From Xiphydria camelus (lineage: Eukaryota; Arthropoda; Insecta; Hymenoptera; Xiphydriidae): a stretch of DNA of 64,000 nt. The stretch covers positions 27,831,184 through 27,895,183 of the forward strand of contig OY783192.1 in NCBI GenBank assembly GCA_963678675.1. Direction: 5' to 3'. A program made the translations under genes and the position numbers. Positions 1-14,400 of this stretch are shown here, one piece after another. The notes beneath the pieces were generated by a model. That model made no database searches. It was given only the letters and a program-made list of their open reading frames with translations, and was not told the DNA's origin. The first letter of the stretch is position 1. Every line of letters begins with the position of its first letter.

Positions 1-1241
1 GAACAAATTGGCGTTGACGTCAGAGTTTAAAAAAAAAAAGAAGTCTTTACAAATCGTAGTACGATCCATTCACTGGAAGAGTATTTTGTACTCGTGCTGC
101 CGAAAACGTCGGTAATCTTTCCTGTTTTCAAGTTCCTCCGTTTCTGGTAAATTGAAGAAGAATTTTCAACTTACTAGAATAAGTTGAAAAATGTGATCGA
201 TCTCAAATTTGAAAGGAGATTTGAATTATCTAATTCTACTTATATGAATAGAGGCAGGCCCAAATCCGACCGCCATTAAAGAGCCTGTATATAGATACTC
301 TGCAGTAATTAGCGAACACATAACGTCCATATACATCGCTCCATACTAAATTGGCAATAATTCAAATAATAAAAAATAAATAACGCGCATGTGCTCGGTT
401 CATACGAGGAAAGATTTACCTACGCAGACTTTTTCTTTTATACCCTAGACTCTCGTTATAGTAAGAAAATTTCCTTTATAGATATAATATATAATATATA
501 TATTATCGTACGATTAGAAACAACAAGGAAAATGTTACCGTTTTTTTTCTTTAAGTGTAACTGTGTAACATTTTTGATTGTCTTCCCTCAAAGAGGTCCT
601 TCGACTGAGATCACACAGATCCCGTCCGACTTTTAGATGGCGCCTGATCTGCAATTCGGAAATACTGGGAATACTGCTTCCTTTTTTGTGCTTGAAGTAA
701 ATGATTTTTCATTGAAATCACGCGCGCGTTTCTCGTACGCAATAATATGTAGAAAATATATAAGTATTTACAGCCTTCTTATTTATAGAATGTTTATAAT
801 TCTTCTGACTGGCTTCTCCTTGCCTCGCATAATTAGGTACTTCTGAAAGTCGAAAGCGGTATGGCCTTCTAATCGGTAATTTATCGCAAGTTACTCGTTT
901 ATGTGTCTAATCCTTGTGTTTGCAGTAGAGCGTTCGTGAAGAAGTAGTCTTTCTTTTAAGGCTGTCAATTGCAAAAAAAAGCGAATTGTGCATTGCTCGA
1001 TCAATAAGAGAGAACATAATGAAAGTAACAATTAATCGAACACAGAATAAGTTCTTCGTGTTGCTATTAGTGTCGTCTGCTTAATTTCGTTATGCACTTT
1101 GCTATGAATATTTTTCAAGCAACTTTTAGCTCTCCTTAAATTAAATACAGTGTATTTACGGGTCTGCTCCGAGATTGAACGTGGACTCTCAATAAAATGT
1201 AAAACGGTCGATATTTAATGATCTTCAAACAAAGTATATTA
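1..1241. other. Gene-free flank
   Basis: AT-rich sequence with only short open frames lacking coding character. I see no recognisable exon, RNA gene or strong repeat here. It lies downstream of the 3' end of the phospholipase gene. Confidence 0.5.
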
Positions 1242-1836
1242 CACAGGTTTACAAAATAAAAAAAAATCCGGACTATTTGACCGGACCATGGTATTCCGAG
1301 GTATTTTTGCGTTCTGAATCCGATCCCGAGGTCATCTGAGCCCCATCACGTCAGAAAAACGAGATTTCGAAATAAATAAATAAGAAAATGGGACTGCCCT
1401 GAGCAGCACCCAGAACATGACTCCAAGGTTTTAAGGCCATTAGGGTCAGTGCTGGGTCCACCGTCACAGCGAACGGATCGCCGGAATTAGATGCCTTGAA
1501 AGGGAGATCGTAATCCGCGAGATACAACGATCATGGGAACATTTTATCCACTGGGGTGGTTCTGTGATAGTCCCGGTCGAGATTTAGGACTCCATTCCAA
1601 TGTTTGGAAGGTATTCAAGACCTAAACAGCTACCCTCCAACTCAACAGGTTGCTTGAGAAATTGTCCCGGGTCCAGTTCCAAAAAATGGTCATTTTAACC
1701 TCTAAATGACCTTGAAATCTCGTTTTTCTGACGTGATGGGGCTCAGATGACCTCGGGATCGGATTCAGGACGCAAAAATACCTCGGAATACCATGGTCCG
1801 GTCAAATAGTCCGGACTTTTTTTTTGTAAACCTGTG
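1242..1836. mobile_element. TIR element of 595 bp with ~125-bp inverted arms
   Basis: The first ~125 bases (starting CACAGGTTTACAAA) reappear as a near-perfect reverse complement at the right end (ending TTTGTAAACCTGTG). A TTA trinucleotide flanks both sides (1239-1241 and 1837-1839), which looks like a 3-bp target-site duplication. There is no coding capacity, so this is a non-autonomous class II element. The 3-bp duplication and CAC start would fit a CACTA-type element, or Harbinger by its TWA target; the superfamily is not settled. Confidence 0.85.
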
Positions 1837-1839
1837 TTA

Positions 1840-4800
1840 TTTAAGATAACAGTGACGAGCTTATGCAGTTCTTTAAATAATAAAAATATTTATACCTATT
1901 AGAAGAGGGCAATTAGAGAGTATGCACATATCTTCCTAGAAAAAAAAGTTGTATACATTATGTTAATTTTTGAAAGTGCGATAAAAAACTCAGATTTTTT
2001 AAAAGTATCGAAATTGAATACTCTCCCACAGTAAGGAATCGGTAAATTATTTTGAGGCTTGCTCAGGCATTTTTCATGTAAGTAGTTCGTTAATTAAAAC
2101 GCACAATATCGTTTTTGAAATTGGAATTAATATAATCACATCGGAATTCTCGGAAAGAGAAAAAAGAAAGAAGAGAAAATCTCATTCCCGGCATTTCCGA
2201 AGACAGGCTCCCGAGAAAAATGTCTTTATGCAGATTACTTTCAGTCAAAAATATATTAAATTGTGATACAATCGCGCGTGTACAACAACCCCTCAAACCC
2301 TTCTCACATCCCCGTCTACACCTTTTTTCTCTCCTATCTAGGCCAAAGAGATTCGCGAAAGTGTACTTTCTTTCCCATTTTTGTTTTTCAACTATATAAA
2401 CACGCTCAAATCGTCCGGGATTTGATTCAACAAACGACGAACCGCGACGACCGATTTTCGACTTCGCACTCGCCTTTAAATTAATTCATAGCGCGATTAG
2501 AATTCTTTTTTTTTTGTTTCGAGTAAATAACGTCTTATGTATATAACAACAAGGTAAATCGTTAGCTTTAAAAAGACTACATTTACTTAGGTTATTTAAC
2601 TCTTATGTAGTCTATTTTTTCTTTCGCGAGAAAGTCTGCCCCTCAACGTTTTCGGGCTCCTCAATCTCCATCTCACGCGCGCGAACATTTTTCTCTCCTT
2701 TTCTCAGGAAGCTACGTAGCTGCAACATTCTCTGCACTTCGCGGTTTGTGTCGGATGCATTTCTCTTTTAATACACTGGATGAGAACGTGAATAAAGGTG
2801 ACCTTACACGTACGTGTTTTCCATTTAGCAACGGAATTTGTCGGCAATGGGGAATTGTCCTTTGCAAGTAATGGCATAATATTATCCTAAGCACCTTCTT
2901 GCGACGCTAAAGAATTAGGGAGACGGGTTGATTTTAGTAGAGCTGCTGTTATAAGCTGTCATGGTTAAGAAAAGGTTCTTTGCCTATATTTCTCGTGTAT
3001 TTTCTTTCCGTTTTAGTATTTTTAGGCATTCTAACCATTCCCTGTAATAACCCACTTGCTCTATTTCTTATCTTTCCACGCAGAACATCCATAATAGATA
3101 ACACATTTTTTGAAACTTTCACCTTCGGTTCGCCAAATACCGCGCGTTTACTCTGCGTCTCCAATTCACGTTGGTAACGTCCGCGGAAGGCGTTTAGTTG
3201 CAGTCCAAACCTCAACGTTATCTATGTTGAAATTTCATCGGGTCCTCCGCATCATTGCCCAATTGAATTTCAATATATCCTACGTAAATGGCCGAACGCA
3301 AAGTATCTCTCGTAGAAGTTACCAACGCAAATTTCCACCAAATGCAAGTGGGTTTTAATATGTGCGTATGTGTGCGTAACGTTCCTTGAGGGCTGCACTA
3401 ATAAAAGGGCTTGACCGATGGCTAACAGATTTAATGAAATCGATTTTTTAATTGTCAAAATTTGTACGCATATATGAAGTATTCCAGAATGGGTACTTTT
3501 TACATTTACACCCCTGATAGCATGAGTAATCAAAAAGAGTTCTAAAACAATTCAATTTGCAGGCTTCTTAAGGAATTCGTTACTTTTACTCATAAAGAGT
3601 TGAAAGAGAATTGTATTTTAGAATGCAAAGAGATTATAATACAAGAAATACTTGTAGACTTCTTACGGATGCTTCAAGAGTTCTTTTTTCTGTTCATAAA
3701 GAGTTTAGAAAAAGAGCCCATATATATATCATTTCTCGTGAGTTGAAGTGTGGAACGATTTGATAAAAGGTTCAAGCGAGACCGAGTCCTTTCTCGCAGT
3801 CTGCTTCCTTTCAGATAGCAAGCATACGAAAGGCAGTACTTGCACCGGACGATCTCTTGGAGACTCTGATCGCCTCCTATAGGTCGTTCAGAGGGCATCT
3901 ACGTATGACGCTCCTCCTCATCGACATCTCTCTTATGCCCCTGGGAGTGCGGCGTATATTTTCGAGATATTTATATTTTTGTAGTAACCAAACAAGATTC
4001 CAAAACAATTTTGCACCGAACTTTAATTTCGATTAATCCATCCCCGCCAAATATTAAAAGAATTATTGTAAACAACTTCTTGAATACTTTGCAATTATTT
4101 TGTGAACACTTTTAGACCTTATTTGATTTATAAACGTAGCTCCAGTTTAGGTTTGAAATTGTACTCGCATTTAGTGACATAAAAGTGAGTTCTCTCATTA
4201 AGCAATAAGAATACATTTGGGACTGTTTTAATGCGTATAAAGAATCTCATTAAAAATATTACAAGAATTGAGAAGGAACTCTTTTAGAATTCTCTGTACT
4301 ATCTGGGACGACTCTGTGTCGACTTGTGTTATGTCGACACGCTTCAAGCTCAGCCATACTCAATTATTATAAATGGACAGCACCCGATATACGTCAGAAT
4401 AGTATGAGTTACTTGATTGTAAGGACGTTTGTGTGTCAATTCCAGCAGCGAAAAATTTACCGAAAGTGACATACATATAGCCGCCCCAGCAACCAGATAA
4501 CATGGGAAATCTAGTATACGAGACGTTATACGGTAATTCTCACCGTAAGTTAACATTTGGATAGCAGACTTCCTGCGATAATTTAACACCCCAACGTATC
4601 CCCACTCGCACGCTTATTTCGTGACCAAAGGACGTACGAGAGTAACTAGCTTACTGTAACGACATATGTTCACTTGTAAGTGAGTGTTAATATGTAAGGA
4701 GTTAACTTATGGCAGGAAGTTAACTTACCAGAAATTAGCTCATATGACAGGGAGTACTGTGTCAACATTGCCGCCGTAATATTTAGAACACATGGGCCAT

Positions 4801-5552
4801 CTAGGACCATACTGCAGTTGATATTTCCCCCAGAGCGCGACTTTTGCTAATTCATTTATCCAAAAAAACAAAAAGAGTGTAGGCTTTTTCAAATTTACAA
4901 TCACATTTCCTTGTAAGCATTCGGCGAACAAAGAGCCACTGTCTCATTTTATATGACTCTCTGTTCGCGAAATGACCGCTTAATGATTCTTCTCGATAAA
5001 ATATGTTGCGCGTGTCACGCGTGTCTGCTTCGCAAATTGCCAATAGAACATTAAAAGCAGCAATGAACAGTCGATTTCGATCAAGTCATTGCGGAGCATC
5101 TCACACGCCAGCCGTTTTGAAATATCAACGTATGGGCAACGCCATTCAGATAACTCATCGAACGTTCAACGCTGCGTACAGATTGTGAAGAGACACGATT
5201 CGGTTTACAGAAAGAAAGCGAGACGGCAATGCGCATAGCAGACATTGCGATGTACGACGCATCGTGCCAATACAGATGCCGTGATATATAAACTGGGTAG
5301 AAACTTATTTACCTAGTGTGTCGTTCCAGACCTTCATTCCCTCTTTTTTAGCTGCGACGAGAAGTGCAGAACAGTCCCGATCGACGTGAGGATTGTGACT
5401 TACACCTCCATCTCGCGTACCGATCACGCGTGTACGGAAGGTCCTCTCCCTCCATTTCTCTCCCTCTCATCAAAGAACGGGTGAAATCGAATCTCGAAGA
5501 GGTTGTCGATCGATGTAAATAGCTAAATATGTAACTAAGTTCCTTCTAAGCG
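1840..5552. other. Long stretch without a recognised gene
   Basis: This 3.7-kb AT-rich region lies between the TIR element and the last coding exon of the phospholipase gene. It contains only short, low-complexity open frames. The part nearest 5552 must include the phospholipase 3' UTR. I see no second gene, tRNA or clear repeat. Confidence 0.5.
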
Positions 5553-8428
5553 TTAATAAGTGTTCCCGCTGAGAGACTCTGGAATGCTGGTACCACCGGT
5601 CGGCGACAGAGCGAATTCGCCGCTCTCGAACTTGCTATAACGACTGCTGTACTCAGCCTGCAACATGGCTTTTACCTGAAATTTAGTAATCATTACCGTT
5701 GCAAGTATATCGCGTCTGATTCGTGTACAAATACGATACAAAATATGCAAGACAAAATAGAAGGAATAAGAATTGAAGTGGACGAAGGGAAAATAATGAA
5801 ATATCGAAGAACGTTACCTTCGCTTTCTCCTCGTCGAGTCGCTGCCGAACCTCCTCGTGTTGTCGTTCTAGTTCCGTCCTTTTCTTCTCGTAGATTTTCG
5901 TTAACCTCGTACACTCGTTTACGCCCTTCTCCACGGTGGACTTTGCGACTTCCCTCTTCACGCGATCGAGCTCCGCTTTGTCCTTGTGAACTTTGGCTAG
6001 TTGCTTCACCTGGATTGAGAACGTGGACGATATTGTCACTAATGCCACCTCATTCCCGTGGCCTTCATTATTAAAACTCTGTTCTCTGTTCGATTTTATC
6101 ATTGCAAAGGAAACGGATACATACCTCGACGTGCCTCATAGTCTGAAGCTTGCGCATGACTTCGGCGGTCTCCCTCTCCAGTAGTACCCTCAGCGTCTTG
6201 AGTTGATTCGATTGCGAGGCCCTCATCACCTTCTCCACCGTCAAGAACACGCTCTCGTGATACTTTTCCTGCAGCTCGCGCTCCTGCAGCACGTGCTCCT
6301 TGCAAACCGCCAGTAACCGCTCGCTTTGACTCCTCGGAAGGCCCCGAGGACCTGCCTCGACTCCCTCGCGCGTCTCCGTCTCCGAGCACTCGGACGTCTC
6401 CGCCAGAGCCAGAGTGCTCAACCCGACTTCGCTGGAGAAACTGCGAAACAAATCGCGATGGAGGATGTGAGATTCGAATGCTTGAAAAGTATTGGGCTGG
6501 CTAATAAGTGTAATGGCGTTTTTTTCTTTTCAAATTAAAAGTGCGTGCAGAAAAGAAAACGTTTTAAGGTAATATTATGTTACTTGAAAAAGTAATTTAT
6601 ATAATTACAAGATAGTATAATATATTTGGTTTTTTATTTGATTTAATTTTTATTAATTTTCAGATCACTAAAGTGGAAAAGTGAACAAAAATGAACATTT
6701 TCATCCAGTTTTGCGATGTCCCAAAATAGGCATAACATCTTCTCCATAAACATCGCAAATCTTGAAAGAAGCTTCGGTGGTTTTAGCGCCTCGATTAAAC
6801 TCGATTGAAAGAAAATGTCGAAAATACTCATTTTTGTCAACTTGACATTCCACTTTATGATTCGAAAATTAGCAAAAAATGAAGTCAAATGAAAAAACCA
6901 AACACACAATCTTGTAGAGTATACATTACTCTTTCAAGTAGCAAGTAACATTATGCAAAAACATTTTTTTTCTGAGCGCATTATTAACTTAAAAAAAGTC
7001 ATTATTTATTAGCCTATCCAATAATTCAGCGGTCTTTGAGTTTGCGCATTATCTGATATTTACATGCTTTTGCTCGACAATCGCTTCACCAGCTTGTGAC
7101 TCATGTAGAACTTCGACTTGTGCTTTTCACTGTCGAGAGAACTCTTCTGCGTCTGCACTCGCACCTTCTCCTGATCCAAAAAGGAGATACGTTTTTCTTT
7201 TCGTCGATCGATATTGTAATTAAACGGTCCTGACATGGATCTTAGCTCACACCTACGTCGCCCCCTTCGATTTCGATTATTTCTTCAAACTATGAACGTT
7301 TTGCTGACACCTTATAGAATGTTCTTTAAGAGAGATATGGAAAGTTCAAGAAAGTATTTTGTATAATTGAACCAAAAACCCATGGATGATGGGATAATCG
7401 ATTAAAGTAGACGAACCAAGAGCACTTAACTCCTTGCTCTATACTTAAATATACACTTTTACAATAGATAGATAGAATTATTTATTGCATCATACGCCCA
7501 AAGAATTAATCGCCGAAAAAGAAAAGAAGAACGCGAACCTTTTCGTGCTTTTTTCTCAATGATTCGAGCTTTTTCTCCAACTCTAGCTTCTTTTCCTTCA
7601 CCAGCTTGTTTTCCATCAGTCTTTCAAATGATTCCGCTGCTATTACGTCGCTTACTGCAAGATCAATCAGAATTTTGTTCATTATTATTATCATCACTTC
7701 ATCAAACGCCCGGAGCAGAAATGAACGTTTCTAATTTTATGTGTCACTAAATCTCAATTTTAATACTAATTTTATACGCGCCGCGAATTTGAGATGCTAA
7801 TACCAATTACACCTACAATTGGGAAAAGAAATAACATACATATTTTTATGATTTAGTCGGAAAATTGTTCATAATAGTTCAAATTATAGTTTGTATTCAC
7901 TAATTAATTCTTGATCAATGACAACTTGTAAATGGAATCAATTTTCATTTGCAATCAATGTTTCATATAAATTATTAACTGCAAAAGTAATTCCAAATTA
8001 CGATGTAATTGAGTTATTGTACGCCCATTCCTGCAGCGGAGTGACAATCAGTTGGCAGACGCGACCGTTTTAAATCAATGCTAACTACTCACTGGTGTTC
8101 GCACCGATAGGACTCTTATTCGCAGACGCGTCGACCAGCTGGAGAGTGGAAGACGTCATGCCGTCTTCCTGCTCCGAAGTATCCGACGTGTTTAATCCAA
8201 CTACTGATGGTCTACCATGCGGACTGCTCGCCGTTGGTAATAAACCTGGTAGTTCACCCGCGGATTGCAATCTGCGTGTCTTAACGACCTCGTCCTAACG
8301 GACCGGGAAAGAGGAAACGTAGATACTACACTTGCCGTGGAAAGGAAACGATAACACAGTAAACGCGACAACGCAAAACTTACTGTTGGTTTAGAGGAAC
8401 TTGGTCCGACACCAACTTTATCCTTATC
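5553..8428 (-). other. Plc21C: PLC-beta C-terminal coiled-coil exons
   Basis: Seven short exons encode first a Ser/Thr-rich hinge (45- and 202-nt exons) and then a highly charged helix-forming domain rich in Lys, Glu and Arg, for example [20 protein letters not shown]. In PLC-beta enzymes this region binds Gq and membranes and supports dimerisation and GTPase-activating activity. The protein ends [16 protein letters not shown] and lacks an obvious class I PDZ ligand. Confidence 0.88.
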
Positions 8429-11400
8429 CTAAAAACATGTTAGTCAAGGAATTAGAATGTTAGTGGACCGGTGACGAGATAACCAGAACGAAAGAAACAC
8501 TGTGAATTCTCTCAATATAGTCCGTATCTTTCGGTACTAAAAATACTTTCATCTCGAACACTTTCCCCTACTTTCCTTCATTACCCTTCCACCGCACTTT
8601 TACGCCCCTTGTAATATAAACGTTCTGCATCCTCTTCCAAACTACAGTTGTGCCACTATCATCAATGTTTAATGTGGCGCGCTTGGAAATAACCGTGGTG
8701 ATTGTGGTACCACGACATTCCGTATAAGCTAATCTTGGGATATTTAATATCCATGATTAACATTTAAATAGAAAGAGTGCATAGTTGCCACTTGCACAGA
8801 TTTTTACCAGATGGACTATTGAGATGTTTTTTTTTAAAAAGGAGATTGAAAAAGTGAAGACTACTTAGATGAAAGGAGTGGCGGGACCGAGGATCCACAA
8901 TTAAAGTGGAATCGCTAAACGACTGGTTTTCAAAAGCAAACTGACCTCGACATCCCCCTGCACAGGCTCTTCGATGTCATCTGTCAAAACCGCCAGTTGT
9001 TTTTCCCTCTTTTCCAATTCGCTCTGATATTTAATTGGATTAGCAAGGGCCTCGGCAAAGTCGCTGAGACCATCTGGTACGTAATCTTTGACGATAACGT
9101 GCAAGAACAAGCTTGCCAATGGCAATGGTTGGCCGCACTCAGTTCTCAGCGCAACGTGCCGATATCCTGGACACAATCCAACAACGGGCAACACACGATG
9201 ACCGATCAAACGACCGGATTCCTCGTACGCGGCTATCCTGATCGACGCGAGTTCGGGTAGAACGACCTGGGAGACGCAATGGCGTTTTATTAGAAAGAAG
9301 TGCCAGAAAACTGCTTAACTGGGTCGACAAATATTTTCAGCGAAAAATATTGGTGAGCTTGAATAATGTTGCTCGAATTTGGAAACGTATTAAACCTCTG
9401 TTTTTGGAAGTAACTTGAATCAATTGTCAATTAGTTCTTGATTAAATAAAATTTAGTGGATAGCTTGGATGTAGAGAAGCTTTAGTTATATCAACATGAT
9501 GATTGTAACGCCATTAATAATTGAATTACAGATGGCACTAATGAATAAACTACAAGAGAAAAACTTTGAAACTTAAAAACAGAAACTAGTAATAATGTGG
9601 GAGAACATTTTTATAAAGAGTGACTTGTGAGAGGATAATTGTCCAACCTAGACAACCAATGTGATAACAGTGTCCTGAACCTGCATAGCATGACATAGCA
9701 TTATTCTATGTATCGTATGTTTTCAGTATTCTATACGCATTTCACAGTCAGATATATCTAACTGATGTAACAAGAGAGAGCCAGTCTTTCGAACAATATC
9801 TTGACCCGATGTTCAATGAGCGACTGATTAGCATATTCAGTAAAATTTCTCACAGGATTACTGAAAATTGATTTAAATTGCTCCAATAGAACTACGTGAT
9901 GACTCGTACCTTCTTGAATATGAACGACTCTTCATCGTATACCGGGTTGATTCCATTGTTTGGGACGATTTTTGTTCGAAACTTTTTTCTCACTGTATCC
10001 GCGGGTAATCCGTACATATCTACCTCCACGTAAGTACCTACTCTCTTATCGGTCAAGAATTGAGCGGATATCACGTGAATATGCACAGTACCCGCGATGA
10101 TACCGTCAACCGTCGACTCTGCGAAAGGATCCAAACGACGATCCTTTCGTCTCATGAATTCCGGCTTCAATATGTAACCGCAGCGTTGATTGTACTCAAA
10201 GATTCCTAAATTCAGTTGCATTGCGAGATCTGGCGACAGAGAAACACCAGGAATTGGATGTTAACGAACGAGAATTGAACGTTAACGTATAATGGACTTT
10301 AAAAGAGTAATACGTGAGGGAAAAGTCGCTTTACGTCGTTAAAATAAAAGATCATTTAGTTTGGCCATTCTGAAGGCACCCGAAATTATTCCTGTCAACT
10401 CTAGTTAGTTATAAGCTTTTTCTTAAATCTAAGATTTTCGAATATAAATTAATCTGGTAAGAATTTAAACGTGTTTAAATGAGTACAATTAAACAGTAGA
10501 ATCAACTTCTAGATCCTGCATTAGATAGCTACGTTAATAAACGATCAACATTGATAACATCGCCAATTCTTTGCGTATCTCCATCTAACGTTTCTAGATA
10601 CGACTGAACACGTGTTACTCTAATTGCACTCTGGATCGCACAATACGTTATTTTATACTTTATAAATTAATCTACTTGAGACGGTCTGTACCATATGGTA
10701 CTAGTAAAAATTAGCTATCAAATATAAGAGATCAGTTTAATATTATTGTTTTATAGCGCTGATTATTATTGCCGAAAAACTAGAATTAAGAATCGGAATA
10801 AGTCGAGGTTTAGTTTCTATCCGAAATGAATTAAGTATGCGTACATAAATTTTCAGGGAACGTAATACGCGATTAGCCGAAACTCAAGAGAACTCTTAAT
10901 GCTAACGGGGAAAATAATATTGCATAGAATAACAGTACAAACTTACCGAGCGTCTGATAGTTCAAGGCGACGAGCTGACAGCCGGCATTCCAAAATACTT
11001 GGGGCATAAAGTTACTGGAATCGAACCGCGTCCCAGCCGGATATACCCTCGACAGTTGGTGCTTATTATAATTCACAAACTCCAATGGTCTTTCCTTCAG
11101 TAATGTCGTCGCCTGCTTCTCGTCGAACGAAGACATTTCGTACTTGCGATTCTTCTCTGTAAAACACGATTAAGCAACGGAAGCGATAACAAGGGTCAGT
11201 CGACTGACGCAAATGGCAGTAACGGACGTACGCACAAATGAGGAATAACTGTGACAATAACGCGAGATAAGTGATAGGTCAGTTTGGGCACCGCGAATGC
11301 AACTGTCGGACGATTACCTCGTGCATGCTAGATAAAATGAAGTATAAATAACGTCGGAAATTCTATCATTGCACTGAAGAGCTTTAAAAAAATGAAATGT

Positions 11401-14400
11401 TTACAAAATAACTGAAGGATCACCCCATATAGAGCATAAATTTTCTAAGAAAACGTCAAGAATTTCTCTATATCTGATATATCGTATTCAATACGAATTG
11501 ATGCAATATGAAATATCACAACTCGATAAAGTATCTTGCAAAATAATGATAATCGAAGAGTATAAATTCTAAAGGCTCTAAATGCCAAAAAATCTTTAAC
11601 TGAGATATTCAAATAAGGTAATATTGATGCTATATTAACAATATTGTTTTATTTGAATATATCTCGGTTAGGGATTTTTTGGCATTTAAACCCTTTAGAA
11701 TTGGCACTCTTCAATTAAAAAAGAAATTTTCGTTACTCGCGAAGATTTGGAATGTATAGAAATTTTCAAAGCCTCGGATATAAATAGAAGCTGCAATCGC
11801 GCTTTCCATAAGCTGCACTTTCGTGAATTAAAAAAATCCCTAACTTAGGGGCTTCCTGTTATTCTTATTCACCTAGATCTCTCTACCACCGTGACATATC
11901 CGCAAAACAGTAATACATACGTACATCTGCATCGAGATTACATTGTGCATTTGAAGTAAAATTGGATTGCATGCTGGGGTTTCCAATTTATAGAAAGTAC
12001 GAGTATTGGGGAAAAAACGGCGACTTCACTCAAGAGAAAGCATTCGATTGATGTAACGAACGAGTGGGGAAAACTATAGTATAAATGAACCAAGTGTGTT
12101 AAGATCAGTCACATACATAGCTTCGGGATTTTACGGGTAATTTAAGCCGATTATCTTCCCAAGAAACTTCTAACAGTACTTACTTTCCGCACTTTCGAAA
12201 CTGTTGAAATGTACCGGTTGCACGTAATTGACGAGTGCCGAAATTTCCGCCCCCGCCTCGGTTTCTTTGGCCGTAGAAGCTGCTTTGTCTGGTGCCGGAA
12301 CCTTATCTCCCATTCTCAATTTTATATCCTCCACATTCGACTCGTCCTCGTCCGTACTGGATTCGTCTTCGTCATCTGAAACCCAAACGCTCTTTCGTTG
12401 AAACGGCGGTCCGCTCGAACCATCCGCTTTAACGTTTCCGGTCGTTTGAGAGAAAGTTGAGTGCGAGCCAGCTTTGAGATAGAAAGAAAAGGGCAGTTCC
12501 TCAATATTAACTTTCATGATTTCATTTAACCTTACGGACGAACGGATTAGAACCTTTTTCGGGAGCGTACTTTACTGAAGATTTGTGACTATAGAGACGA
12601 CGTAATTCTATTACTTGTAACTTGTCGAGGAGGTCGTGCAAACGTTCAACTTTTTTGTTTACCCCTTTCAACCCTTCTTTTGCTTTCCTTTAATTAACCC
12701 TGCTTCTTTCGTTACACGTTCCTACGCGGAGAAAAGGGATCTAACGAAATTTGCTATTCGACATAGCATACTGTTGTCTCTGAAAGTTAAATGGCAAAAA
12801 CAATCACCTACAGTTAAGCGAAAATAACTCTGTGAATTATCTATATACATGTTGTTCCAGGTTGAGCGGATGTTCCATTAATGGTGAATTCCTTATGAAA
12901 ATCTAAGGCTTTAATTCTAATGAAAAAATGTTGAGGGGTTAATATTGTTTGAATGGGAAGCTATTTAAGTTCACTAGTTTTAATTCATACCAGTGCAAAT
13001 TTGCCACAGCTTTAACATTTCAGGTCGACCTATGGTTACAAGTCGACATTAGTAGAGACGTGACACCTTTAATATGTAGTAAATATGATTTATTGTTACA
13101 ATATTTTAACAATATTGTAATATATAATGTAAAAAATATTTGACCCCTCGACATTTTTTCATTAGAGAAATAAAGTCTTAGATTTTTATAAGGAGTTTAC
13201 CATTAACGTGACATCCGCTCAAGTTGGAACACCCTGTATGCATATAAAAGAATATATCCTAACTCATTACATGAAATTTGGTTTCTTTTGTGACGTAAGC
13301 ACCCACTAACAAAGGATTTTACCAAATTTTTCCCCTAAGGTGGTAAAATAAGGGATGTAAGTTTGTATGAAAATTCTTCATTTTTGAAGTTAAGTCCATC
13401 AAAATTAGTATTTGGTTTTTCGACTAGAAATTAAGAAAGACGTGTTTTCAAATTTTTGGAAATTTATCCCTTAAGAGGGTAAAATAGGGGATGAGATTAT
13501 TGCGAGATCCACACGAAATCGCGAGCGGAATGCTAGTAATTTGATGAAACAATATAAAGCGCAATATGAAATAGTCCTATCTAATAAAATCCAGCACGAT
13601 ATAATCGAAAGTCATGGTCACCTATCACCATTGGTTAATTGATAATCGATATCGATGATCGAAAGTCGTGGTCACCTATCCCCATTGGTTAGTTGATAAT
13701 AGATATCGATATAGTATAAAGCGGGGAAATTCAATTTGATAAAATTAGTGTTGAAGTAAATGTAAATGTTATGAAACACGTTTTAGGCGCGTACAAATGG
13801 TCTAGTATTCTATAAAAATGTAATTTATAAATGGCTATTTCCACTCAACTGTAGCTAATGATTTTCATAATTTAATGAAGATTACAAATATATTTTCAAA
13901 ACGCGTCATCCCTCTCGCATGTTTCCTATTCTTACTTTAGAAAATCTTGCCTAGAAAAATATGTTCCGAAGATTCGATTTCTGATCCGGTTTCGCACTCA
14001 ATTTTCCTCATTGCCGTTCATGACGGGGCCGAAAATTCCTCGATACCGACCGTCATCCTCCTGAGTGCTATCTTTGCTGCCCTGTCGTTGCTCGAGCATC
14101 GGCGGATGAGGGATATCTCCATTTCCCATTTGCTGTTCTCCGCTACCGCCAACGACGACCCCGTCAACGACTTCGTTCTGCGGAATGACATCCGGCGGTG
14201 GACCGTTCTCTCCCTCGGCAGCCGGGTTCACCGAGCCGTTTTCCTCGTTGCTCTCCTGAACGACTTCCTCGGATTCCGGTATTTGAGCTTGCTGTTTCTT
14301 TTGGTGTTTCTTGTGATGGTGGTGGTGATGGTGTTTCTTCTTATTCTTTATGATTATTTTGCGCTTCAACAGCGACGGCGGTGGAAGTTCTTCACCGGGT

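Noticed and set aside
7064..7170. Plc21C ending at the in-frame TAA after SSKSM
   Set aside because: A GT donor lies just before that stop, and joining to the next exon restores phase and continues the coiled coil; an alternative short isoform is possible but unsupported.
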